NCBI RefSeq assembly: GCF_001514195.1
Contig: NZ_KQ948745.1
Span: 186,001 to 250,000 of the forward strand
Direction of reading: 5' to 3'
Length of the DNA: 64,000 nucleotides
From: Streptomyces griseorubiginosus
Lineage (GTDB): Bacteria; Actinomycetota; Actinomycetes; Streptomycetales; Streptomycetaceae
Within the stretch, counting starts at the first letter, position 1. Every line of letters begins with the position of its first letter. The position numbers and the translations under genes were made by a program. Shown here piece after piece: positions 48,895-56,460 of this stretch. A model generated the notes under the pieces. That model searched no databases, had not been told where the DNA came from, and worked only from the letters and a program-made list of their open reading frames with translations.

Positions 48895-50412
48895 TCAGGA
48901 GACCAGCTCGGGCTCCTTCTCCTCCACCGCGGGCAGCTCCCCCGCGCCCTCCACATGCTGGGCCGGCCGCTTCGGCAGCGCGAACATCAGCAGGAAGATG
49001 ACGGCCATGACCGCCGCGATCCAGCCGAGCGCGTGCTGGAAGGCGTCCACGAAGGCCGGGCCCACCTGCTCGGGGCGCAGCCGGTCGCCGATCACCCCGA
49101 AGAACACGACCGACACCAGCCCGAGACCCAGCGCGTTGCCCATCTGCTGCACGGTGTTGATGAGCCCGGACGCCGACCCGGCGTGCTCCTTCGGCACCTC
49201 CGACAGCACCGCGTCGGTCAGCGGCGCCACGATCAGGCCCATGCCCACGCCCATCACGACCAGCGGCAGCGCCATCTGCCAGGAGCGGATCCCCATGCCG
49301 TACCGGTCGGCCTCCCAGAGGTAGAGCAGCACGCCCGCCGCCATCAGCAGCGCGCCGGCCTGGAGGACCTTGCGTCCGAAGCGGGGCACCAACTGCTGCA
49401 CGGAGAGTCCGGCGGCCGTGGAGACGGCGAGGGAGAACGGCACCCCGGTCAGCCCCGCCCGCAGCGGCGTCCAGCCGAGACCGGTCTGCATGTACAGGGT
49501 CCACACCAGGAAGAAGATGCCGAGCCCGACCCCGAAGACGGTCTGCACCGCGATCCCGGCCGCGAAGCTCTTCACCCTGAACAGCGACAGCTCGACCAGC
49601 GGCGACCCGTCCCGTGCGGCCTTGCGCCTCTCGTAGGCCACCAGCGCGGCGAACACCAGGGGCGCGCCGGCCATCGACACGTACCCCCACAGCGGCCAGT
49701 CCAGCTCCTCGCCGCGGGTCAGCGGGTAGAGCAGCATCAGCAGTCCGAGGACGACCATGGCAACGCCCACCAGGTCCAGCTTCAGCGCCCGCGGGGCCTT
49801 GGACTCGGTGATGAAACGGCTGCCGAGGACGAGCCCGGCGATCCCGACCGGCAGGTTGATCAGGAAGATCGGCCGCCACTCCAGTCCGAACAGGTTCCAC
49901 TCGGTCAGCAGCGCCCCGAGCAGCGGACCGGACACGGCGCCGAGTCCGACGACCGCGCCGAACAGCCCGAACACCTTGCCCCGCTCATGGGCCGGGAAGG
50001 TCGCGTGCACGATCGACAGCACCTGCGGAACCATCATCGCGGCCATGCCCCCTTGCAGGATCCGGGCCGCGACCAGCATCTCCGGGTTCGCGGCGAAGCC
50101 GCACAGCGCCGACGCGAGCGTGAAGCCCCCGATGCCGACGAGGAACAGCCGCTTGCGCCCGTGGATGTCACCGAGCCGCCCGCCGGTGATCAGCCCGGCC
50201 GCGAAGGCGAGGGCGTACCCGGCGGTGATCCACTGGATCTGGCTGACGGAGGCGCCGGCGTCCTGCCGGATGGACGGGATGGCGATGTTGACGATCGTGA
50301 CGTCGACGAGGTCCATGAAGGCCGCGGTCATCACGATGGCGAGGGCGAACCAGCGACGCCGGTCGCCCGCGGCGGGCGCTACAGCGGTGGATGTGGTCTC
50401 GGTGGAGGTCAT
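48895..50412 (-). CDS. DHA2-family (EmrB/QacA) drug exporter
   Basis: 505-aa MFS transporter with 14 predicted helices. Motif A G-G-R-L-G-D-I-H-G-R-K-R and motif D1 D-L-V-D-V-T-I-V-N-I-A-I-P-S near residue 36 are those of the EmrB/QacA multidrug group. The ATG is 62 bp from the divergent WYL regulator with a palindrome between them. A terminator follows. Substrate unknown. Confidence 0.9.
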   Translation of the reverse strand: MTSTETTSTAVAPAAGDRRRWFALAIVMTAAFMDLVDVTIVNIAIPSIRQDAGASVSQIQWITAGYALAFAAGLITGGRLGDIHGRKRLFLVGIGGFTLASALCGFAANPEMLVAARILQGGMAAMMVPQVLSIVHATFPAHERGKVFGLFGAVVGLGAVSGPLLGALLTEWNLFGLEWRPIFLINLPVGIAGLVLGSRFITESKAPRALKLDLVGVAMVVLGLLMLLYPLTRGEELDWPLWGYVSMAGAPLVFAALVAYERRKAARDGSPLVELSLFRVKSFAAGIAVQTVFGVGLGIFFLVWTLYMQTGLGWTPLRAGLTGVPFSLAVSTAAGLSVQQLVPRFGRKVLQAGALLMAAGVLLYLWEADRYGMGIRSWQMALPLVVMGVGMGLIVAPLTDAVLSEVPKEHAGSASGLINTVQQMGNALGLGLVSVVFFGVIGDRLRPEQVGPAFVDAFQHALGWIAAVMAVIFLLMFALPKRPAQHVEGAGELPAVEEKEPELVS

Positions 50413-50433
50413 GGAACGAAGCTATGACGCCAG

Positions 50434-50452
50434 TAGGACAGATCGTGTCCTA
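50434..50452. promoter_or_regulatory. Palindrome TAGGACA-GATCG-TGTCCTA in the exporter/WYL intergenic
   Basis: Perfect 7-bp arms with a 5-bp centre, 22 bp from each divergent start. Likely operator of the YafY-type regulator; it overlaps both presumed promoters. Confidence 0.6.
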
Positions 50453-50474
50453 GTTCTACGGCATCCTCGAACTC

Positions 50475-51446
50475 ATGACGACGGACACCCCGGCACGGCT
50501 CCTGACGCTCCTCTCCCTCCTCCAGACGCCCCGCGAATGGCCCGGCGGCGAGCTCGCCGACCGGCTCCAGGTCTCCCGCCGCACGGTCCGGCGGGACATC
50601 GACCGGCTGCGTGAACTGGGCTATCCGGTCCAGGCGACGAAGGGCTCCGACGGCGGCTACCGGCTGGTGGCCGGCAAGGCGATGCCACCGCTGGTCCTCG
50701 ACGACGAGGAGGCGGTGGCCATCGCGGTCGGTCTGCGGGCGGGGGCGGGGCACGCGGTCGCGGGGGTGGACGAGGCGTCGGTGCGAGCCCTGGCGAAGCT
50801 GGAGCAGGTGCTGCCCTCCCGGCTACGGCACCGGGTCTCCACCCTCCAGGCCGCGACGACCCCGCTGACCAGTGGGGACGGGGCGAGCATCCCGACCGGG
50901 ACGCTGACCGTGATGGCGTCCACGGTGGCCGGTCACGAGCGGCTCCGGTTCGCCTACCGGGCGAAGGACGGGGCGGCCTCGCGCCGGGTGGTGGAGCCGT
51001 ACCGGCTGGTCTCCACCGGGCGGCGCTGGTACCTGGTCGCCTATGACCTCGACCGCGGCGACTGGCGGACGTTCCGGGTGGACCGGGTGAGCGAGCCGTT
51101 CGCCACGGGCGCGCGGTTCGCTCCGCGGGATTTGCCGACGGGAAGTGCGGCGGAGTTCCTGCGGCAGTCGATGTACCGGCGCCAGGAGACGTACGAACTG
51201 GTCGTGACGTTCGAGGCGGACGTGTCCGTGGTGGCGGCCCGGGTGCCGGCGTGGATGGGGGTTCCGGAGTCCCTGGGCGAGGGCCGGTGCCGGCTGCGGG
51301 GATCTGTCGGGGACGCGGTGGACTGGATGGCGGTGCGGTTGGCGATGACGGGGGTGGAGTTCCGGGTGGAGGAGCCGCCGGAACTCGTTTCCGCCGTGCG
51401 GGAGTTGGGGGGACGGCTGGTGCGGGCTTCGGGGGATGCCGCCTGA
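50475..51446 (+). CDS. WYL-domain transcriptional regulator (YafY type)
   Basis: 323-aa protein. N-terminal winged helix (A-D-R-L-Q-V-S-R-R-T-V-R-R-D-I-D-R-L-R) and a central WYL domain with R-R-W-Y-L-V-A-Y-D-L-D-R-G-D-W-R-T-F-R-V-D-R near residues 170-195, then a WCX extension. These bind nucleotides or RNA-like ligands and often control an adjacent gene, here the divergent drug exporter. ATG 50475. Confidence 0.9.
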   Translation: MTTDTPARLLTLLSLLQTPREWPGGELADRLQVSRRTVRRDIDRLRELGYPVQATKGSDGGYRLVAGKAMPPLVLDDEEAVAIAVGLRAGAGHAVAGVDEASVRALAKLEQVLPSRLRHRVSTLQAATTPLTSGDGASIPTGTLTVMASTVAGHERLRFAYRAKDGAASRRVVEPYRLVSTGRRWYLVAYDLDRGDWRTFRVDRVSEPFATGARFAPRDLPTGSAAEFLRQSMYRRQETYELVVTFEADVSVVAARVPAWMGVPESLGEGRCRLRGSVGDAVDWMAVRLAMTGVEFRVEEPPELVSAVRELGGRLVRASGDAA

Positions 51447-51486
51447 GGGGGGCCGGGTTCGGTCTCCGGGCGGGTGCGGGTGGACG

Positions 51487-51533
51487 GGGGCTGGTCGCGC
51501 CCACGCGGCGGAGCCGCACATCGACGCAGCCCC
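51487..51533. repeat. Streptomyces intergenic palindrome (REP-like)
   Basis: GGGGCTG at 51487-51493 pairs with CAGCCCC at 51527-51533, enclosing GGTCGCGCC and an inner hairpin GCGGC-GGA-GCCGC at 51505-51517. The words GGCTGGTCGCGC and GCGGCGGAGCCGC recur in Streptomyces intergenic repeats. It lies between convergent genes. Confidence 0.55.
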
Positions 51534-51593
51534 GCGTCCCTGAGTGGGTGCAAGGGCCCTGCGCCGTAACCTGCCCCTTCTTGCCCTTGCGCG

Positions 51594-52040
51594 TCAGGCG
51601 CGAGCGACGACCAGCAGGCCGAACGCCGCGATGATCTCGGCGACCCGGACGTAGTGCCAGCGGTTCCAGCGGTTCAGTTGCTCCTTCCAGTCGGCGGGCC
51701 GGTTCTCCGGGGTCCACGTCTTGTTGCGGTTGTTGATCGGGACCAGCAGCAGGACCGACATGATCACGCTGATCAGCAGCAGCACGCCGGCGGTGACGAC
51801 CAGTCCGGCGTGGTCGTGGTGCCGTCCCGCCACGGCCCAGACCGCGACGAGGCCGAGCGAGCCGAGGTACCAGACGGGCATCGCGGCGCCGAGCATCCGG
51901 CCCCCGTGGGCGTGCCCGAGCTGGGCGCTGTCCTCGGGCAGGGCGTTGAGGATCGGACCGAGGACGAACGCGACGGCGACCTCCACCCCCACCATCAGTC
52001 CGACGACCACGACGGTGATGACCTCGAGTGAGCTGAGCAT
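51594..52040 (-). CDS. DUF1772-type small membrane protein
   Basis: 148 aa with four helices (residues ~5-30, 50-70, 82-102, 128-146). It resembles the DUF1772 / anthrone-oxygenase-like family: H-A-H-G-G-R-M-L-G near 43, N-N-R-N-K-T-W near 104 and W-K-E-Q-L-N-R-W-N-R-W-H near 118. Function is not established. It is divergent from a TetR regulator with matching operators, so it is likely its target. Confidence 0.78.
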   Translation of the reverse strand: MLSSLEVITVVVVGLMVGVEVAVAFVLGPILNALPEDSAQLGHAHGGRMLGAAMPVWYLGSLGLVAVWAVAGRHHDHAGLVVTAGVLLLISVIMSVLLLVPINNRNKTWTPENRPADWKEQLNRWNRWHYVRVAEIIAAFGLLVVARA

Positions 52041-52057
52041 GATGATCCTCCCGGGAT

Positions 52058-52121
52058 CTAGCGTTGCTAGCCGATGAGTCAACGCTAGTACTACTGCCGC
52101 TCGATTGTCTAGCGGTGCTAG
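52058..52121. promoter_or_regulatory. Two CTAGC-N3-GCTAG operators in the DUF1772/TetR intergenic
   Basis: CTAGC-GTT-GCTAG at 52058-52070 and CTAGC-GGT-GCTAG at 52109-52121 are perfect 5-bp inverted repeats. A half-site AACGCTAG lies at 52081-52088. The pair flanks the two divergent promoters, 18 bp from one start and 10 bp from the other. Likely bound by the adjacent TetR protein. Confidence 0.7.
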
Positions 52122-52130
52122 GATCGAGAC

Positions 52131-52709
52131 ATGTCGGTACAGGAACGCAAGGAACGCGAACGGGCCGAGCGCGAGCGCCTCATCGTGGCGACCGCCCGCG
52201 AGATCGCCGAGCAGCAGGGCTGGGACGCGGTCACCACACGCCGGCTCGCCGAGCGCATCGAATACAGCCAGCCCGTCCTCTACAGCCACTTCCGCGGCAA
52301 ACGCGAGATCATCGGGGCCGTCGCGGTCCAGGGGGCGGCCGAGATCGCGGTGGCGGTGCGGGCGGCGACCGCCGGTGCGACCGGCCCGCGCGAGCGGGTC
52401 TCCGCCCTCGCCCGCGCCTACCTCGACTTCGCCGCGCGCAATCCGGCGGTCTACGACGCCCTGTTCCAGCTCGACGGGGGCCTGGCCTTCGCACAGGAGG
52501 ACACCCCGGAGTCCCTGAAGGACGCCTTCGCCGCGCTGCTGGAGAGCTTGGGCGAGGTCGCCGGGGAGGGTGTCGACACGGGACTGTTCACCGAGCTGTT
52601 CTGGGCGTCCCTGCACGGCCTGGCCACCCTGACCCGAGCGGGCCGGCTGCCGCCGCAGGACATCGAACCGAGGGTGGAGCTGCTGGTGGACCGACTCGCC
52701 GTGCTGTGA
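52131..52709 (+). CDS. TetR family repressor
   Basis: 192-aa protein. The helix-turn-helix at ~12-58 is T-T-R-R-L-A-E-R-I-E-Y-S-Q-P-V-L-Y-S-H-F. The rest is a WHG-domain-like TetR_C fold. The ATG follows the second CTAGC palindrome. Divergent DUF1772 gene is the likely target. Convergent with a second TetR gene; the gap contains G-runs and a 37-bp duplication. Confidence 0.9.
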   Translation: MSVQERKERERAERERLIVATAREIAEQQGWDAVTTRRLAERIEYSQPVLYSHFRGKREIIGAVAVQGAAEIAVAVRAATAGATGPRERVSALARAYLDFAARNPAVYDALFQLDGGLAFAQEDTPESLKDAFAALLESLGEVAGEGVDTGLFTELFWASLHGLATLTRAGRLPPQDIEPRVELLVDRLAVL

Positions 52710-52717
52710 CAGGAGTC

Positions 52718-52748
52718 GGGGGTTGGGGGTTGGTGGTTGGGGGTCGGG
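52718..52748 (+). other. Potential G-quadruplex between convergent TetR genes
   Basis: GGGGG-TT-GGGGG-TTGGTGGTT-GGGGG-TC-GGG: four G-runs of at least three within 31 bp, starting 9 bp after the TetR stop. On RNA it would be in the 3' untranslated part of the plus-strand TetR mRNA. Confidence 0.5.
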
Positions 52749-52767
52749 AGGCCAACCCACCCGCCCC

Positions 52768-52841
52768 TCATGCTTCCCCGAACAAGCCCCTCACCGCCCC
52801 CAGATCATGCTTCCCCGAGAAAGCCCCCCACCGCCCCCAGA
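52768..52841. repeat. 37-bp direct tandem duplication of a gene's 3' end
   Basis: 52768-52804 and 52805-52841 are 34 of 37 identical and abut without spacer. The right copy is the last 12 codons plus stop of the minus-strand TetR gene (A-V-G-G-F-L-G-E-A-stop). The left copy lies outside the gene and is therefore a duplicate of its tail. Confidence 0.92.
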
Positions 52842-53446
52842 TTCCGCACCGCCACTTCCACCAGCCTCTCCGCCGGCTCCTCCCCCGCCGCCCACGCCTC
52901 GACGGCCGTGCGGACCGCCGCGCTGCCCACCGCCGCGAGGAAGCGCACGTCCTCGCGGCCGGTCCGCTCCGTGAGGACCTCCGCGAGGCGTCGCTCCGAG
53001 GACCGGCACACCTCCGCCCACACCCGCCGCAGTCCCGCGTCACCGTCCGCGAGGCGGATCAGGGTGCGGACGAAGGCCCAGGAGGAGGTGGAGACCCCCT
53101 CCCCCGGTGTCAGGGTCCGCCGCGCGCCGTGGGTGAGGGCCTCGGCGACCGACAGTTCCGCCGGCGCGGACCGCACCGCCTGCGCCCACAGCCGTGCCCC
53201 CGCCGAGTAGAGCGGCTCGACCGCCTCCTCCTTCGTCGCGAAGTAGCGGTAGAAGGTCCGCGGCGCCACCCCCGCGGCCGCCGCGATGTCCTCCGCCCGG
53301 GTCCCGCGCGGCCCCTGCCGCACGAAGAGCTCTCCCGCGACCCGGGCGATCTCCATCCGGGTCGCCGCCTTGCGCCGCTCGGTCAGGGAGGAGGCCACCG
53401 GAAGGGCGGCCGGGACGTCGGACGACTCGCTGCTCACGGCCTGCAC
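52805..53446 (-). CDS. TetR family regulator next to hrdD (SCO3201-like)
   Basis: 213-aa protein. HTH residues ~35-75 (T-R-A-E-D-I-A-A-A-A-G-V-A-P-R-T-F-Y-R-Y-F). It starts at GTG 53446 or the GTG at 53437. Its position beside hrdD matches SCO3201 of S. coelicolor, whose overproduction was reported to block antibiotic formation and sporulation; that equivalence is from memory of gene order. The 3' end is duplicated downstream. A TGACAGA-A-TCTGCCA near-palindrome overlaps its promoter. Confidence 0.85.
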   Translation of the reverse strand: MQAVSSESSDVPAALPVASSLTERRKAATRMEIARVAGELFVRQGPRGTRAEDIAAAAGVAPRTFYRYFATKEEAVEPLYSAGARLWAQAVRSAPAELSVAEALTHGARRTLTPGEGVSTSSWAFVRTLIRLADGDAGLRRVWAEVCRSSERRLAEVLTERTGREDVRFLAAVGSAAVRTAVEAWAAGEEPAERLVEVAVRNLGAVGGFLGEA

Positions 53447-53458
53447 GCTATGCCGATG

Positions 53459-53515
53459 TGACAGAATCTGCCATCCGGTGGGTCACCCCGTGGTTCAGGT
53501 ACGGGGTGACCCACC
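53459..53515. promoter_or_regulatory. Two inverted repeats upstream of the TetR gene
   Basis: TGACAGA-A-TCTGCCA (53459-53473) is a one-mismatch palindrome 13 bp from the TetR start, fitting an auto-operator. Adjacent is a perfect 15-bp stem, GGTGGGTCACCCCGT (53477-53491) and its complement (53501-53515), around a 9-base loop. The large stem could be a terminator for the hrdD transcript or a second binding site. Confidence 0.5.
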
Positions 53516-53544
53516 GCTCCGCCCACCGATCCGGCCTCGGGCAG

Positions 53545-53597
53545 AAAAAAGAGCCGGACCCCGGCGCCCGGGGGGAGGGGCGCCGAAGTCCGGCTCT
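53545..53597 (-). terminator. Intrinsic terminator of the hrdD transcript
   Basis: AGAGCCGGAC (53550-53559) and GTCCGGCTCT (53588-53597), with an inner GGCGCC/GGCGCC stem, are followed on the minus strand by six T (A-run 53545-53550). It ends the hrdD transcript about 200 bp after its stop codon. Confidence 0.85.
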
Positions 53598-53785
53598 GGG
53601 AGAGTCCCGGCGCCGGGGGGGGTGAGCGTCGGGACTTGGTTCAGGTGGGCCAGGAGGTGCGATCTCCCGGCCCGAACACCTGGACCCTGAAGTCTTTTGC
53701 CCAGGGTCCGGCGGGTTAAGCGGCCTACTACAGCCATGTTTACGCGGTCTTCCGCCACCCGGCGTACGCGGTTGGCATACCCCGC
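53598..53785 (-). other. Structured 3' region of hrdD, no gene seen
   Basis: Between the hrdD stop and the terminator there is no convincing reading frame. It holds a GGACCCTG/CAGGGTCC stem (53682-53709) and an AGTCCC/GGGACT stem (53603-53636). It may be a long structured 3' untranslated region or contain a small RNA. Together with 53447-53597 this is a 339-bp gap without a gene. Confidence 0.5.
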
Positions 53786-54784
53786 TCACGCAGCCGCGTC
53801 GAACCCGGTGCTGCGCGCCAGCTTCTTCAGCTCCAGCAGGGCGTGCTTCTCGATCTGCCGGATCCGCTCGCGGGTGAGGCCGTGCTCCTTGCCGACCTCG
53901 GTCAGGGTGCGCTCGCGGCCGTCCTCGATGCCGTACCGCATCTTGATGATGGAGGCCGTGCGCTGGTCCAGGCGGCCGATCAGGTCGTCCAGCTCCTCGC
54001 TGCGCAGCAGCGTCAGCACCGACTGCTCCGGGGACACCGCCGAGGTGTCCTCCAGGAGGTCACCGAACTGGGTGTCGCCGTCGTCGTCCACCGACATGTT
54101 CAGCGAGACCGGGTCACGGGCCCAGTCCAGGACGTCCGTCACGCGCTCGGCGTTGGAGCCGAGCTCGGCGGCGATCTCCGCGGGCTCCGGGTCGCGGCCG
54201 TGCTCGCGGTTGAACTCGCGCTGCACGCGGCGGATGCGGCCCAGCTCCTCCACGAGGTGGACGGGCAGCCGGATGGTGCGGGACTGGTCGGCTATGGAGC
54301 GGGTGATGGCCTGACGGATCCACCAGGTCGCGTACGTGGAGAACTTGAAGCCCTTGCGGTAGTCGAACTTCTCGACCGCGCGCACCAGGCCGGCGTTGCC
54401 CTCCTGGATCAGGTCGAGCAGGGGCAGTCCGCTGCGGGGGTAGCGGCGGGCCACGGCGACGACCAGGCGGAGGTTGGAGCGGATGAACACGTCCTTGGCG
54501 CGCTCCGCCTCCTCCACCAGGGCCTCCAGCTCCTCGCGGGTGGCGTCCGCCTTGGCCTCCTCGAACCCGTCGAGGACCTGTCGGGCGAACACACCCGCCT
54601 CGATGATCTGGGACAGCTCGACTTCCTTGGCGGCGTCGAGCAGCGGCGTACGCGCGATCTCGTCGAGGTACATGCCGACCAGGTCGCGGTCGGCGATCTC
54701 GCCGCCATGGACGCGAACACTGCGTGCCGCGTCGGTAGACCCGCCGGTGGCGGACTTACGACGGGCGACGGCACGGGTTGCCAT
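53786..54784 (-). CDS. hrdD: Principal-type sigma factor HrdD
   Basis: 332-aa group 2 sigma-70 factor. It lacks the long acidic N-terminus of HrdB. Region 2 contains L-D-L-I-Q-E-G-N-A-G-L-V-R-A-V-E-K-F-D and F-S-T-Y-A-T-W-W-I-R-Q-A-I-T-R; region 4.2 is L-T-E-V-G-K-E-H-G-L-T-R-E-R-I-R-Q-I-E. The length and C-terminus (T-G-F-D-A-A-A) match HrdD. A sigma-R-type promoter sits 107 bp upstream. Such factors read HrdB-like promoters; a single mutant has no strong phenotype in S. coelicolor as far as I recall. Confidence 0.93.
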   Translation of the reverse strand: MATRAVARRKSATGGSTDAARSVRVHGGEIADRDLVGMYLDEIARTPLLDAAKEVELSQIIEAGVFARQVLDGFEEAKADATREELEALVEEAERAKDVFIRSNLRLVVAVARRYPRSGLPLLDLIQEGNAGLVRAVEKFDYRKGFKFSTYATWWIRQAITRSIADQSRTIRLPVHLVEELGRIRRVQREFNREHGRDPEPAEIAAELGSNAERVTDVLDWARDPVSLNMSVDDDGDTQFGDLLEDTSAVSPEQSVLTLLRSEELDDLIGRLDQRTASIIKMRYGIEDGRERTLTEVGKEHGLTRERIRQIEKHALLELKKLARSTGFDAAA

Positions 54785-54890
54785 GCGTGCTCCCTTGCGA
54801 TGGTGGGGTCAGCGGGTGGTCCTTGGATGCTGGTTCCGAGTTGCGGTTGCTCTCGCGACTCTCCTCGGGTGCCCTGCATCCGATGGAAAC

Positions 54891-54916
54891 AACGACTGGA
54901 AACCGGACAGAATTCC
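54891..54916 (-). promoter_or_regulatory. Sigma-R (thiol stress) type promoter of hrdD
   Basis: On the minus strand the sequence is GGAAT (54916-54912), exactly 18 bases, then GTT (54893-54891), a perfect match to the Streptomyces SigR consensus GGAAT-N18-GTT. It lies 107 bp upstream of the hrdD ATG. Confidence 0.8.
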
Positions 54917-54974
54917 CACCGGCGTCTCTATTTTTCTGATCTTGCAGTATCCTGCCCGGCCACACGGAGGAGGC

Positions 54975-55508
54975 ATGATGCCGTCGCAGCGTGCAGAGGT
55001 GCAGGTCAGGCCAGGAGTCGAAGGTGACCTCGGGGCGCTCACCGACCTCTACAACCACTACGTCCGTGAGACGCCCATCACATTCGACACCGCCGCCTTC
55101 ACCCCGGAAGAGCGCCGCCCTTGGCTGCTCTCCCACCCTGAAGACGGGCCGTACCGCCTGATGGTTGCCACCGACACGCACTCGACAGGAACCTCACAGC
55201 GGCTCCTCGGCTACGCCACGTCGAGCCCGTTCCGTGCCAAGCCCGCGTACGCGACCTCCGTGGAGGTCACGATCTACCTCGCTCCGGACGCCGGCGGCCG
55301 CGGCATCGGCACGCTCCTCTACAAGGCCCTCTTCGAGGCCCTGGCGGGCGAGGACCTGCACCGCGCCTACGCCGGCATCGCCCAGCCCAACGAAGCGTCC
55401 ACGCGGCTGCACGAACGCTTCGGGTTCCGGCACATCGGGACGTACGAGGAAGTGGGCCGCAAGTTCGGCCGCTACTGGGATGTCGCCTGGTACGAGAAGG
55501 ACCTCTAG
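54975..55508 (+). CDS. Phosphinothricin-acetyltransferase-like GNAT
   Basis: 177-aa acetyltransferase of the PAT/Bar/MnaT subgroup. D-L-Y-N-H-Y-V-R-E-T-P-I-T-F-D-T near residue 23 is typical, with Y-L-A-P-D-A-G-G-R-G-I-G-T-L-L-Y near 105 as the CoA site and F-G-F-R-H-I-G-T-Y near 150. Real phosphinothricin or methionine-sulfone activity cannot be told apart. ATG 54975 after GGAGGAGG; divergent from hrdD. Confidence 0.88.
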   Translation: MMPSQRAEVQVRPGVEGDLGALTDLYNHYVRETPITFDTAAFTPEERRPWLLSHPEDGPYRLMVATDTHSTGTSQRLLGYATSSPFRAKPAYATSVEVTIYLAPDAGGRGIGTLLYKALFEALAGEDLHRAYAGIAQPNEASTRLHERFGFRHIGTYEEVGRKFGRYWDVAWYEKDL

Positions 55509-55522
55509 GCCCTGCGGGGAGC

Positions 55523-56314
55523 TCAGCCGAACTGTACGGACCGCTTGGCCATCCCCATCCAGAATCCGTCGATCACGGACTTCTGCGTGTCCAGCTCGCC
55601 GCTCACGTCGGCCGCGCCCATGGTGACGAACAGCGGCGCGAAGTGCTCGGTGCGGGGGTGGGCGTAGCGCCCGGCCGGGGCCTTGTGGAGGAAGTCGAGC
55701 AGGGAGTCCACGTCCCGCGCCTCCAGTGCCTGCCGGCCCCACTCGTCGAACTCCGAGGACCAGGTGGGCACTCCGGGCCCGGTGTGGCGCAGGGCGGCGA
55801 GGTTGTGGGTGAAGAAGCCGGAGCCGACGATCAGGACGCCCTCGTCGCGCAGCGGGGCGAGCTTGCGGCCGATCTCCATGAGCTTGACCGGGTCGAGGGT
55901 CGGCATGGAGATCTGGAGGACTGGAATGTCGGCTTCGGGGAACATCTCGACGAGCGGGACGTAGGCTCCGTGGTCCAGACCGCGGTCCGGGATGTCCTGC
56001 ACGGGGACGCCGGGGGCGCGCAGCAACTTACGCACGGACTCGGCGAGTTCGGGCGCACTGGGGGCGTCGTAGGTCACCTTGTAGTAGTGCTCGGGGAAGC
56101 CCCAGAAGTCGTAGACGAGGGGGACCGGGGTGACCGCGCCGAGGGCGAGGGGGGCCTCCTCCCAGTGGGCGGAGACCATGAGGATCGCCTTGGGGCGGGG
56201 CAGTTCCGCGGACCAGGCGGCGAGCTCACCGGGCCAGATCGGGTCGTCGGCGAGCGGCGGCGCTCCGTGACTCAGATAGAGGGCGGGCATGCGCTCCAGC
56301 GTGTCGGCGGACAT
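55523..56314 (-). CDS. 4,5-DOPA dioxygenase extradiol family protein (YgiD type)
   Basis: 263-aa class III extradiol ring-cleavage dioxygenase. The metal ligands are visible: His16 in S-H-G-A-P-P, His50 in S-A-H-W-E, then T-H-N-L and the C-terminal T-E-H-F-A-P-L. Family members open catechols such as L-DOPA with a non-haem metal. Start ATG 56314. Divergent from a MarR regulator across an A+T-rich spacer with paired sites, so it is likely MarR-controlled. Confidence 0.9.
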   Translation of the reverse strand: MSADTLERMPALYLSHGAPPLADDPIWPGELAAWSAELPRPKAILMVSAHWEEAPLALGAVTPVPLVYDFWGFPEHYYKVTYDAPSAPELAESVRKLLRAPGVPVQDIPDRGLDHGAYVPLVEMFPEADIPVLQISMPTLDPVKLMEIGRKLAPLRDEGVLIVGSGFFTHNLAALRHTGPGVPTWSSEFDEWGRQALEARDVDSLLDFLHKAPAGRYAHPRTEHFAPLFVTMGAADVSGELDTQKSVIDGFWMGMAKRSVQFG

Positions 56315-56379
56315 GGCGGGGACTCCTCCGGTACTTCCGATGCGTTCGGTGCGATGGACGGGTTCGATGCGATTGATGC

Positions 56380-56435
56380 TTCAAATTTAAAACGTCTTCT
56401 GACATGACTGTACGCCTCATTTGTTTAATATTCAA
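56380..56435. promoter_or_regulatory. Paired A+T-rich sites in the dioxygenase/MarR intergenic
   Basis: TTCAAATTTAAA (56380-56391) and, in the opposite orientation, TTGAATATTAAA (56435-56424) agree at 9 of 12 bases. Both flank the divergent promoters in an unusually A+T-rich stretch. They fit a MarR operator pair; the binding protein is inferred from adjacency. Confidence 0.55.
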
Positions 56436-56460
56436 GGAGAGGGCTCGTAGAGTGGGACTC

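Noticed and set aside
53495..53758. An 87-codon minus frame in the gap after hrdD
   Set aside because: It covers the hairpins and terminator, has Pro/Gly/Arg-biased composition and no ribosome site.
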